From: Pyrrhoderma lamaoense
Taxonomy: Eukaryota; Basidiomycota; Agaricomycetes; Hymenochaetales; Hymenochaetaceae
Assembly: GCA_002794735.1 (NCBI GenBank)
Contig: NBAZ01000003.1
Location: 2,356,001 to 2,420,000, forward strand
Length of the DNA: 64,000 nucleotides
Direction of reading: 5' to 3'
A model generated the notes under the pieces. The model did no database searches and was not told the origin of the DNA. It worked only from the letters and a program-made list of their open reading frames with translations. Below, piece by piece: positions 22,989 through 33,876 of the stretch. Every line of letters begins with the position of its first letter. Position 1 is the first letter of the stretch. The position numbers and the translations under genes were made by a program.

Positions 22989-23614
22989 TTTATCTTTCCT
23001 TCTTCGGGATAACCCTAGAGTTTAAGGAAGAATTACGAACTAACATGGAGATTAAATACGGAATGGAATACGCAAAGGGGTAGAGTAGACATTCTGTTCG
23101 TAAAGTTAAGTAAGTATCTTGGAACAAACTAGGATATGAGCATTTTAAATCCGTCAACGTTACTATGTTGACATGATATTTTAGGTTAAGCTTTCTTTGC
23201 TCTATCCAAAAAGGGCTAACTATCATAGTTATATTATTAGATGTTGCATATCAGAATACTACTTTACATCGTATCTCAGCGTATATCCGACCAACCTGTT
23301 CGCAGGGGACGGTAGTTAAAGTCCAGAAAAAAACAACTATTTCTACTAGACATATATGTCGACTCTGTCGTTCTAGATCTTGTAAGTGATAAAGAAGCAT
23401 AAATATCAATTTAGTTTGCTTCACTTTGTTTTTTTTTCTTGATTACTAACCCCCTCACATAAAATGGAGGCTAGATTAGGAAATCATTTAGATGAGTGAT
23501 AGCGTCTAATCCTTGGGGAGAAAAAAGAAGCGCTGACTGATCCTGCATCAAAAAGTGAGTTCAGAGAAAGAAAAAGAAAACACAGTTCTTCTCACTTTAT
23601 TCTGAACGGACTGA
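22989..23614. promoter_or_regulatory. Gene C upstream region, with conserved promoter block and family 2 remnant
   Basis: 23181-23219 is the third copy of the family 1 promoter block, about 190 bp before the gene C start. Further on, 23410-23450 repeats TGCTTCACTTTGTTTTTTTC, also found at 20448-20470. From about 23545 to 23612 the plus strand reads KSEFRERKRKHSSSHFILNG, the third copy of the family 2 C-terminal half, cut off by the LTR at 23615. Confidence 0.6.
23545..23614 (+). pseudogene. Third family 2 remnant, truncated by an LTR
   Basis: Only the segment matching KSEFTEEK...FRYILNEL of the intact family 2 gene is left before the LTR begins. The KVYI.D.WG and CxxC exons expected next are missing. 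Sequence matching the 3' flank of the other copies resumes just after the LTR, so the C-terminal exons were deleted. Confidence 0.55.
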
Positions 23615-24340
23615 TGAAAACTAAACTTTTGGTCAGAATTTGACCTTTGTGTCGTATTTAGTGGCGAGGACTTGGGGTTCATAGTCTGCCTACACCAGAC
23701 ACGATGCTCAGGCTAAGATTTGAGGGTCAAAAAGCGAGATACTCGACTTCGGCCGGAACGTAGAGACTGATAGAGACCTTGGGGCGAGCTGAGACTTCAC
23801 AGACCAGTAAAAATAGTAGAAACGTATAGATCAGATCCCCGACCGAGGCTGTAGTTTGAGGTAAAAGTGTATGTATTTCAGTCCGCCCGGACGACTTGCA
23901 GTACGGTCAGAGCGTTACAAGCGCGCCCGGGCAGCCTGATAAAGCAGCAGAGAAGTAGATTAAGAGTACAGGAGACTAGTAGAGAGCTACTCGGGGGGGG
24001 GTGTAGAAAGATAGAGACCGAGAGGAGTAGCTAGGAATTAACTAATTAACTACGGCCTCAAGTCTGGAGGCTTATATAGCAAAACGCGAGATAAAGGTTA
24101 GATAATAAGGAAAGCATGGTGTCCAGGTGGCTATATGCTACTGGACGAAGGGTTTAAGCTATCAGAAACGAGGGGGTCGTATAAACGAACGCTACCCTCG
24201 AGTAAGAGTAGAAAGTGAAGCTAAATAGTAAGAGAAATGAACGAGGCGCGCGGCCGAGTAGTAGCAATGGACTTCTCGGGCGAGTTAGAAAGTGCATTAT
24301 AAATGCACTACGACCGGCCAAACACTTAGCTGGTCCTACA
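23615..24340 (-). mobile_element. Solo LTR, copy 2, without target duplication
   Basis: This is a 726-bp copy of the element at 14046-14786 in reverse orientation, from TGAAAACTAAACTTTTGGTC to CTTAGCTGGTCCTACA. The flanking four bases differ (CTGA before, ACAC after), so the target duplication is missing. Together with the loss of family 2 coding sequence at this exact place, this suggests a deletion or ectopic LTR-LTR recombination rather than a simple insertion. A run of about eight G near 23993 is inside the element. Confidence 0.82.
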
Positions 24341-25196
24341 ACACCCCCCCCTCCTCCTCCTCCTCCTCCCTGTCCAAAAAAGCTTCAGGATTAATGCTAA
24401 TGACATTACTTCTACAAAAGTGTTTCTATGATATCTATAACGGGGGGGGGGGCACGAAAACACGCATACACACATATACACACAGTAATCTTGTTTTTTC
24501 TTTTTTTTGTGTGTTGTATGATGATGTACAATGTACATGTACATTGTGCACCGTATTATTCATTTTTATCCATACTTGATGTTCAATTCGATCAAAAAAA
24601 AAAAAAAAAAAAAAGAGCCTGGGTGCTGCCCCAGCTGTGTAGAACCCCCCCCCCCCGCTTCTCTGACTCAAATTAAACACTATCACCAAAAAAAAGATAA
24701 AAGTAAAACCTATGATATGTAAGACGGACGAAAATAACGAAAATAAAACGTATATAACATCAAATATATCCGATAATCTTATTCGTCGTTGTTATACAAT
24801 TTCCAACGTTTACAATTTCCAACGTTTAACGTCCAGCGTCCAGCGTCCAATGTAATTTATCATTCTTATCCCCCTAACGGCTAGAATCTAGAATCTAATA
24901 TCTAATATCTAAACGTAAGATATTATATATAAACGTATATATACGTATATACTACATACCCCACAGACAGCGACACACTTTAATCCTAAAAGATATGTGA
25001 AAACCATTCATCATGATTTATGAATTATGATTATTGATTTTTAAGACATTGCTTATGATGATTGTTTATCAAAGTACGAAGTCCGAAGTCTAATGTCCGA
25101 TGTCCAACGTGTTCAACCCCCACCACATCTAAACTATAAGTCAGATTAGTCGCGATATAGGACGCAGTCTCGAAGGAGACTAGGGACTAGAGAGCA
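24341..25196. repeat. Simple-sequence-rich intergenic region
   Basis: Many homopolymer and simple runs occur: C9 then repeated CCT (about 24344-24369), G11 (24442-24452), A21 (24594-24614), C12 (24645-24656), repeated TTTCCAACGT and CGTCCAGCGT units (about 24800-24850) and TA-rich stretches (24940-24960). Several open frames read through these tracts and are not genes. Confidence 0.7.
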
Positions 25197-25536
25197 CACA
25201 TCAAGTCCCGAACTTCCGAACTTCCGAACTTGCAGTTAATTGATGTTATTTGGTAAACTGAGTAAAATGAGTAAAATTATACACAGATATGCTCATGGCA
25301 AGGACCTATACCTCGCCACTCTAAAAAACGAACGAACTGACGGATTTTTCTCGTTACATAATATCGCTATCAAGAAAGCATTCGCACACATCAAGTCCTG
25401 GACTTCTGAACTTGGTAGTTAATTGATACTTTCAAACTTTGATGTTATTGATAAAATGAGTAAAATGAGTAAAATTATACACAGATATCTGATATGCTCA
25501 TAGCAAGACCTATATCTCGCCACTCTAAAAAAAGAC
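25197..25536. repeat. Direct repeat of about 130-150 bp
   Basis: 25197-25329 and 25386-25533 share ACATCAAGTCC, CTTCTGAACTTG-like bases, GTTAATTGATG, GTAAAATGAGTAAAATTATA, CACAGATATGCTCAT and TCGCCACTCTAAAAAA in the same order. The second copy has small insertions. An open frame (25240-25422) spans the first copy and has no recognisable domain. No terminal motifs typical of a transposon were seen. Confidence 0.7.
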
Positions 25537-25908
25537 TAAGAAAAGGGGGGGCGGGGACCGAAAAACAAATAAGTCAACGAAAAGAAAAAAAGCGACAACA
25601 ACTACATGATCAAGAAGAAAAGTGAAAGTAAAAGAAAAAAAAAATACTTCTAAGATTGTTTTATAACTAAAAACTTTACACACAAACTACTTTCCCCTTT
25701 TCCTTTCGTTTCTTTTCCCTTTCCCTTTATTTCTTACACAACAAATCCGAGGATAAAAGAAACGTAAAACGTAGGAGTAGAAAAAGGGGAAGGAGGAGGA
25801 GGGACGATTCCTAGATGATCATGTAAAAAAAAACTCTATACTAATTCTCAGCTTCCCCACTCTCCCCCTCCCCTCGTTCCACAATTTCCCTTCAAAAAAA
25901 CACCCCCT
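25537..25908. other. 3' flank of PEPCK
   Basis: Purine- and pyrimidine-rich low complexity lies immediately downstream of the PEPCK stop codon on the minus strand. It probably contains the 3' UTR. Nothing else was recognised. Confidence 0.4.
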
Positions 25909-28112
25909 TTATACCTGAGGTCCAGCAGCACGTACCTCAGCAGTAACATCACTCTCATACACAGCAAAAGCCTTAACAAACATCCCCGCCAACTTCCTAA
26001 CCTCCCGCCCAAACGCATCCTTATCCGGCCACGCCTTCGAAGGATCCAACAACTCACTCGGCACACCCGGCACACTCGTCGGGATCTGTAAATTAAACAC
26101 CCCAAAGCGCTCGTACGTCGCTTCTCGGAGCGCACCAGAGTGCACGGCGTCCACGATCGCGCGCGTGAACTTGAGCGGGCAACGACGGCCGTGTGCGGAT
26201 CCGAATCGGCCGCCTGTCCAGCCGGTGTTGATGAGCCAGCAGTCGACGCCGTGTTGGGCCATACGTTCCGCCAACATCGTCGCGTACCGACTTGGGTGGA
26301 GGACGATGAAGGGGGCGGAGTAACAGGTTGAGAAGGTAGGGATGGGCTCTAAAACGCCGTCTTCAGTACCTGGTGTCTTGCTGGTGTATCCCGCCAAGAA
26401 GTGGTAAGATGCCTGGGCGGGCGTCAACTTTGAGACAGGTGGAAGGACACCGAACGCGTCACAGGTGAGCATGATGATGTTCGACGGCTGTCGGTCAACC
26501 AAACAAGGTACTCGAGCGTTGGGAATAAACTCGATAGGGTATGCACAACGCGTATTCTCCGTGATCGAAACGTCGTCATAATCTGGAACACGGGATATGG
26601 GGTCATACACAACGTTCTCAAGGATGGAGCCAAAGCGGATTGCGTTGTAGATTTCTGGTTCTTTTTCACGTGAAAGCCCGATACACTTCGCATAACAGCC
26701 ACCTTCGATGTTGAAGACACCTCGGTCACTCCAGACGTGTTCGTCATCACCAATCAGTTCACGATTAGGATCAGCACTCAATGTGGTCTTCCCAGTACCA
26801 CTCAAACCAAAGAAGAGAGTGACGTCTCCCTTTTCGGTGCCAACATTAGCGGAAGAATGTAAAGAAAGCTGGCCGAATTTGACTGGCTGCAAGTAGTGCA
26901 TGACGCTGAAGACACCCTTCTTCATTTCACCAGCATACTCAGTCCCAAGGATGACCATCTCCATACGCTTGAAGTTAATCTCCACCGAAGTCGTTGAGGA
27001 CATACCCTTGGTGAAACGGTTAGCAGGGAACTGACCCGCATTGTAGATGATGAAGTCGGGCTCTCCAAAGTTGGCCAACTCCTCTTCCGTCGGTCGGATG
27101 AGCATGTTGTTCATGAACAGAGCATGGTATGCACGAGCACATACAACCCGGACCTTGATACGATAACGCGGGTCCCATCCCGCAAAACCGTCAAAGACAT
27201 AGACAAGATCACGCGTATTGAGGTAATCAATAGCACGTTCACGATTGATCTCAAAAGTATGTTCGTCAAGCTTGATGTTCACCGGACCCCACCACACATT
27301 GTCACGGCTGGTCTCCTCGTAGACAATACGCTTGTCCTTTGGAGAACGACCAGTCTTCTTACCCGAAAAGTTGATTAGAGCCCCTGAAGACGAGATGATA
27401 GCACCTTCGTTTCTAATGGCATCCTCATACAACTGAGCAGGCGAGGCATTGCGCTTCAAAGTGAGTTTTGACATATCAAAACCCGCTTGGGAGAAGTACT
27501 CGATATCCCTGCCAATGACTACATAATGATAAGAGAGGGAGTAAAAAAAAATTAGATTAGATTAGAGTGCTTAAAGATAGGAGAGGAGGCATGAAACTAA
27601 AGAGCAAAACATAAGATAAAAATAGAAGAGTCGTAAATGATCCGTCGATCATTGTAAATGTAAAGCAGCCCCCGGATCAGAAATGTGACTCGTCACGAAG
27701 GACTAGACGGAGCTCCGTCGAAAAGGCTATTACAACACAACCTGAAACACGGCCGCATATAATCCCCCATCCTGCGGTCAATTAAAACGAGAATTACGGT
27801 GATAATTAAATTCATCGCCTGGACATTTTGTCCAAGTCAAAAGAGCAATGCATGGGTTCTTTTTTTTGGAGAATAAAAGGTCACACGAGTATACGGTTAT
27901 GACCCGTCCGTTAGAGAACTGCCACTCCACACAACCCACATTCACACATGTAGGAAATAGAAAGATACGAAAAAGGCTGTGTTTTAAAATGGTATCATAA
28001 TCATCGACTTACGATTTGAAACCACCTCATTCTCGGCCGTTGCCGCATAGCTCTTGTGGAGGATATGTGGGGTAACGTAAGGAGTGTTACCCATCTGCAG
28101 CGGATTCACCAT
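25909..28112 (-). CDS. PCK1: Phosphoenolpyruvate carboxykinase (ATP)
   Basis: This cytosolic enzyme converts oxaloacetate and ATP to phosphoenolpyruvate, ADP and CO2, the first committed step of gluconeogenesis. Exon 1 is 28112-28013 ([20 protein letters not shown], then YAATAENEV), as in other basidiomycete enzymes. The intron is 494 nt (28012-27519, GTAAGT to TATGTAG), far longer than its neighbours. Exon 2 is 27518-25909 with no further intron. The sum is 569 codons, slightly above the usual 540-560. Visible motifs are [13 protein letters not shown], the substrate-site stretch [12 protein letters not shown], the P-loop [12 protein letters not shown], the metal-binding kinase-2 motif [21 protein letters not shown] and [12 protein letters not shown]. 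All active-site motifs are present and the reading frame is intact. Expression is normally repressed by glucose in fungi, but I could not identify specific sites. Confidence 0.98.
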
Positions 28113-31100
28113 TTTGTTGTTGTTATCCTTTGGGGTTGATGAGTAGATGGAGTGGATGAAGAAGCAGCAGCTGAACGAGTTGAAAAGACGTTATGTCGCT
28201 GTGCAGCGTTGTTGAGTGCGCAGAGCCGAAGATGGGTACGGTGGAGCTGTAGGGAAAGCGCAGGGAACTGGTCAGCGTCTTGTTGCGACGTGGTGGGCAA
28301 AAGTAGACACTTCGCGACGAACGCGAAGTTATAAAAAATAAAGGGGAAACGGCGAGGATTGAAAGGGATGGGGAATTAAGTATGAGGAGTGGGGGATGAA
28401 CCCGAAATGGAGAGAGACGGGTATATAAGTATGAGACAAGGAAATTTTTTTATTCTACATGAAGTTTGATCGAGAAGCGCGGCGAAACGCGATAGGGACG
28501 GGGGTTAATTTGGAATTTGTTTTAAAAAAGAAAACGTAAGAGATTGGTAGAAGAGGGGCGAGTGGGAGAGTGGGGGGTGCGAGCACAACCAATCAGAAAA
28601 GGGGGAGAAGTGATGGATGATGGGAGGGGTGACTAACCTGGGCTGCAGCAGAGGAGAGGAGAGTCTGACGACGGTGAAGCAGACTGGGCTCAGAACGGGC
28701 CCTTATAAACGATCGAGCAGTGAGCATCCCATGACATTTCCCCGCTCGCTGTGCCAGGAGTGTGTTCACTATGGAGCTCAAATCTAATGCCAGTACACAC
28801 CGTTTCTCCCGAGAACACCCGACGTTAACCAATGATCAACAGCTATCAATCACACCTGATTTGGCTCAGATGTCTTATCGCTTTTGGGCGGAAATCGATT
28901 CAAAAGAAAGTAGAACTAGGTCAGATACAATCAAGTAGGGGGTTGTGTGCTACACGCTAACGACGACAACGACAACGACGACGACGACGGCAAAAAAAAA
29001 GGTGTGACTCGCACGATGTATGAGGTCCCATTATGATTATTACACGTAGGGGCCAGCAGAAGGTCACATTCACATTCACATTAGAATCAACTGCAAGAAC
29101 ACTACGACCACCAATACACTGGGTTACCCGTCTGCACACATCTATAATACCTGTGTAAACCTGACCCCGAACACACTTACATCCTGGTAAATCAGTTATG
29201 CCGATGGACGGCTCAAACAGTCACAGTCTTTTGCGGAGCAGGTACGGAGAGTCAGGGGAGCCGTCGTTCGAAAAGCAAAGCAAAATAAATTTAAATAAAA
29301 AAACAAATGATTATGATTTACATCTTCTTCCCGGATCCTGCTTAATTTTTTTTCTTTTCTTGAGGGCTTAGATTCTAAACCGTCTAATACAAAAAAGAAA
29401 AAAAAAGTTGGAATGACATAATTTAATATTAAATATAGAGATTAATAAGAACCTTTCCCAATTCAAGTTTATGGTGAGGGAGAGGGGGGGCAGTAACTTA
29501 CTCCGCTTATATAATATCTATTTTTATCGTGATGGAAGTATACTTGCCTTTTTGAGTACTTAGGGGATGTTTTGTCTGACCTCCCCCAAAGGGTTTGAAC
29601 CTTCTTGGCTTCGCCCTGTTCCGTTCCGTGTATCCGAATCCCCCGCTTCTAGGACTTCTAGCCCCGGGAATTACAAACACGGAGGAGAAGTTCTGAGTCG
29701 CAGCGCAATGCTATATTGCCAATAGGGCTTTAACTCGGAACTTGAAGTGAGAGGGAGAAGGGATGACTTTGAAATCCCTGGAGTGAGCTTATATTGCGCG
29801 GGCGCTAAGAAATTTCAATTCGTTCTGTTGTTCCGTTTTCTTGGAAGTATCGTACATATGTACATATGTACTTTCTAGAGTATAGAATTCTCCTCCCCCG
29901 TCGCCTTCTTTATTCACAAACACAACCCGGATAGCATGTGTGGTTTAAACTACTTTAACTTAACAAGTGCTTTTTTTTAATATGATAATATGGGGGCATC
30001 CACACACACGTTCCTTCTTTTGAAGACAAAGACAATGGTATAACTTTGCACCATACATCCACATCAGACATAAGACACCAACCATCCAATCATCCAATCA
30101 TCAGCAAAACCACACCCAATCCTTTGCATTTGCGTTTTCGCAATCGAAAATCAACAGCTGCGGTGTACGCGTTGCAACCAATGAATCAAAAGTCCATCCG
30201 CAAGCCTCAATCTCAAACCAACCCAGTTCACGATTCACCCTATCGAATTTACTACTACTCTCGTACTCGTCTGTCGTCCTTCGCTTTACCCACATCCTTT
30301 TTTTGTATTGTTATATACTTACACTTACACATACCCACATACCCACATACAAATACACTCATACATATACAGCCACCCGAAACGACCCGAGAAGAGGAAC
30401 AGTCACAGCAACACCAAATCACAAAGCTTCCATTGCCCCCTTCGTGCATTACATGCTACTGCCTGCGAGAGAAAGACGAAGGAGGTTCGGGGTGGTTGGG
30501 GGTGGTTCCAAATCCCATATCCCAAACCTCCTTCGATAACCTTATTCATAAAACGACTACTATTAATAAGACTTACCAAAAGTGCTAAATTTACTTTTTT
30601 TTTATATATATATAAAAAGAATAGAGGTTCTCAGAGATGGGATGGGATTATATTCTCAAAGCCTAAAGCCTAAAAATATCTCCCCCACCACTACCACCAT
30701 TACCATTACCCACTATTGCCATTAGCTATTGTAGGTTAAAGTAGCTTTGGAGGAGGGTAAGATGTAACGTATAGATAGAAAACCCCTATTTATTTATTTT
30801 TTGTTTTTATTTTATTCTTTGGGGGAGGGAGGGGGTCATGAGTCCACACGTCCTTATTGACATTTACTCAGAATTCAGAATTCAGAATAAATCACTGATC
30901 AAAGATCGTTGCCGTTAGCGCACGCACGAAGACACACGGATTGGTTGGGCCGTATGAGGGTTTGCTTGGTGGCTTATGTATAGAGAAGAGTAGCACAAAA
31001 AGAAAAAAGAAAAGAGGTGAAAGAAATAGAATCAAAAGTGGATGATGAGATAAAATATCAGCCTTTGACCCAAATGAAAGTACATCGGAAAATTGAAATT

Positions 31101-31285
31101 GGAAGTAGAGAAAAAAAAACAATTGATGCTCAGCATGTCCCTTTTCAAGAAAGAAAAATGAAAATGAAAATGAAAATGAAAATAAAGAAACAGAAAACCC
31201 TGAAAAAAAATTAAACTGAAAAAAGGAGGGGGGTTGGCCATCCAGTGGCGGATATATATAAGGATACTTTGGTTGGTTGTGTGTG
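28113..31285. other. Gene-poor region upstream of PEPCK
   Basis: The first few hundred bases should hold the PEPCK promoter and 5' UTR. Low-complexity tracts are common: a CGACGACAACGACAACGACG run at about 28961-28989, an AAATGAAAATGAAAATGAA run at about 31157-31180, a TATATATATA run near 30604 and many A or T runs. Open frames at 28106-28300 (-), 28593-28832 (-), 30046-30588 (+) and 30892-31521 (-) have no recognisable domains and overlap simple sequence, so I do not call them genes. A perfect-looking tRNA B box at 29591-29601 (-) lacks the rest of a tRNA. Confidence 0.5.
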
Positions 31286-32795
31286 TCATCTTGAACTAGA
31301 GAAACCGACCAGTTTTGCGCTGCCTTGTTTTTTGTATGTAGGCTTGGCTGATGTACTCGTGGTAGTACTCGTAGAAGTCGTGGATGACGAGGACGTCGAC
31401 GTCGACATACTTGTGGTCGTAATCGTACTTGTAATCGTAGTCGTAGTCGTAGTCGTAGTCGTAGTCGTGCTCGTCGATTCCTCACTCGTTCTAGTACTCC
31501 CCAACTCAGATTCATACTCATCCATCATGATAACCTCAGGTCCAGATTCCGGTTTAGCATCCTCATTTGGCGCTTTATCCGGATCTGGCAAAGTGAAAAG
31601 AAGCCTTGACTCTCGATGTCCAGGTGTAGTCGTCAACCCTTCTTCAGCCATAATGATATCCAACCATTCCTCTGCTTTCTCGTCCGTCCCGATTATTTGG
31701 ATCGTGAGTAACTTGACTATCCCGTCTATGGCTATATCTGCAAAAAAAAGATAGATTAATTTTAGTGAGATTAGTGAGGACGTTATGAGAGTCGAGTAGT
31801 GCTTTTTTAGTAAGAGGGAAACACTTACTATGGTTAATAAATTCAACACCAACGTCAAGTAAGCCGTGAACGTCTTCGACCGTCGCATTAAAGGTAACGC
31901 CTCCGAAAGATGTTGTATCATTTATCGCACGGGCCACAATTTCGTCACTGGATAAATTAATGATGTCCTTTAAATTAAATTACCCCATCTACTAGAAGAA
32001 GAAAGATTGACTAACCGGCCCATATCGTAACCGTTTGGAGAGATTGAGTGGTGGGTGCTCATGTCTTCTTCATGAGATGCTGACAAAAAAACGGCGTTTG
32101 TGCGAGCTTTGGGACCATTCTGCTTAAAAGAACTTGAGGGGGTATGTAATATAAAATAAAAGAGGTAGGGTGGAGAAAGAGGGGGGGAGGAAAGTAAGTA
32201 TTTGTGATGTATAGAAGAACTTGGAGAGAATTCGGGAGAGAGGGGGAGGGGAGCTTACCGAAAGTGATTGCCACCGACAAACGTCTCTAAACATGAGCCA
32301 ATCTGAGCGTCGGAGTACATCTGCCTCATCTCAGTTTGTTGACGCACGTAACCATGTCCGTCTCCAAGATCTGCTGAGTACCAACCGCCTTTTCCATGCA
32401 TATTCAAGCACTCATAGGACCTATTGGTATTTGAAAAATCAGACATATGATTAGTAAACAAAGAGGACTGAACTAACATTCCAATGGAACGAGCCCAGTT
32501 GACTAAGCCAAGGTCAGTAAGCACTTCCGGAGAGCTCTTTCCTGAGATGATAATCTATTATAGTAGTATTCTTTATTTAATTTCTATTCAAAGCGTAAAG
32601 CGGGGAACTAAAAATAAAGTAACTCACATTGAGAGGTTCTCCATAACCGGTTCGAGTATCAATCAGCATGTTCCCATTCCCTAGTGCGGGTGGGAAGAAG
32701 TCTCTTTCGTCATACGCACTTACTAGACGAGTCAACGATGTGGCGAGGAAGGCGGCCGCAGATATGTGGAGAAGACTCATCCCTAATCTTGCCAT
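31286..32795 (-). CDS. Secreted family member 1 (Thr/Ser-rich C-terminus)
   Basis: This is an uncharacterised secreted protein family that I know from Agaricomycete genomes. Six exons (32795-32628, 32554-32478, 32420-32259, 32132-32016, 31947-31829, 31737-31286) join in frame to 364 codons. A signal peptide is visible (MARLGMSLLHISAAAFLATS...SAYDERDFF). The conserved domain runs through DTRTGYGEPLN, IISGKSSPEVLTDLGLVNWA, SYECLNMHGKGGWYSADLGD, LETFVGGNHFR, FKQNGPKARTNAVFL, THHSISPNGYDMG, SFGGVTFNATVEDV and IAIDGIVKLLTIQII. The C-terminus is a long Thr/Ser tract encoded by trinucleotide repeats (about 31365-31480), probably heavily O-glycosylated, ending YKKQGSAKLVGFSSSR without a hydrophobic tail, so no GPI anchor is evident. 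First of three tandem paralogues. Confidence 0.85.
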
Positions 32796-33876
32796 AGTAT
32801 CTGTCTAGACAGTTGTCTCTCTCTTCCCAGTCGGTGGGAGATTCAACTATAGGGCCAAACCAATCATTGCTGACTTAAAATGATTAAGTAGTGTCTTACA
32901 GGGCCACTATCTTCACATCCTTGGCATTTTGCATATCAGAGTCGGGTAAGCGAGGGGAAGGGGAGATAGTTTGCTTTCCCTGAAGCGGTTATTAGGAATG
33001 TAATTGACTTGTTACAAGTAACTTTGAATATTTTTTATGGATGTATTAGCATGCGGGTCAATGTTGCAAAGTGCCAGTTGCAATCGGGCGCAAACGTTCC
33101 GTGGTCTTCATACGAGTGTGTATAGTGAATTAACGCAAATATGGCATCTGGAGTCTAATATATCTCAGACAAGCTTACAGATGGGTTTATCACCTTGTAT
33201 TGTTATTAAGAGTATCTAAGGCATTACTGAACTAAGAAACTATCCTTGAACTTGAGTCTCGAGGCTTGAAACAACGTATCACAAAGAGATGGAAGCTCAA
33301 GTAATCGTTGCTGCAGTGGTATTATGCTCTGCATACGTTCTGAGCGAGTATGAACGAGGCTATGCGACCCAATACGATGTGTAACAAGGAAGAAAATCGA
33401 AAGAAGCTAATTTTGGGTTACGTGACCATTACTAATGATACGTAAACGAATGGATATATGACTAATATTTACCATATGTGGTAACATCTAGACTAGAGTA
33501 TCATTAATGAACTTTTAGATATGAAACATGATTGAGTCAGATGGATAGATCTATAAAAGAATTACTGGGTGTGTATCAGTATGTTGTATGAGGACGTGCA
33601 CCATATCGAGTAGCAAAGATAGAAACATGTTTTCCAAGATTTAGAAGATACATCGTGCGGATCATTAAAGCCTTTGTACATAGAGTCAAAACATAGTGAT
33701 GAATACATACTCTAAAAGCGATTAAAAGTAACAGTAATCAACTGTTTAGAGAGAGATTAGCCGGGTACTTTCCCGTATACACGAGAGAATAAGGATATTC
33801 TGATTGTTAGCAAGCTCGGAATTAGAGAAATTAATTGTTGAAATTAACAATTTAGATTAACTATAGATTCAAGTTC
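32796..33876. other. Intergenic between secreted family members 1 and 2
   Basis: Holds the promoter of member 1 and the 3' flank of member 2. The open frame 33037-33219 (+) is short and not recognisable. No repeat or RNA gene was seen. Confidence 0.4.

Noticed and set aside
29591..29601. Perfect match to a tRNA B box on the minus strand (GGTTCAAACCC)
   Set aside because: No matching acceptor stem or A box at the right distance; only a weak T-stem can be drawn.
30046..30588. 180-codon plus-strand open frame
   Set aside because: Composition follows simple ACA/CCA-rich sequence, several overlapping frames are equally long, and no domain or signal is seen.
30892..31521. 209-codon minus-strand open frame
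   Set aside because: It reads through Arg/Leu and Phe/Ser simple repeats and overlaps the poly-Thr coding repeat of secreted member 1 in another frame.
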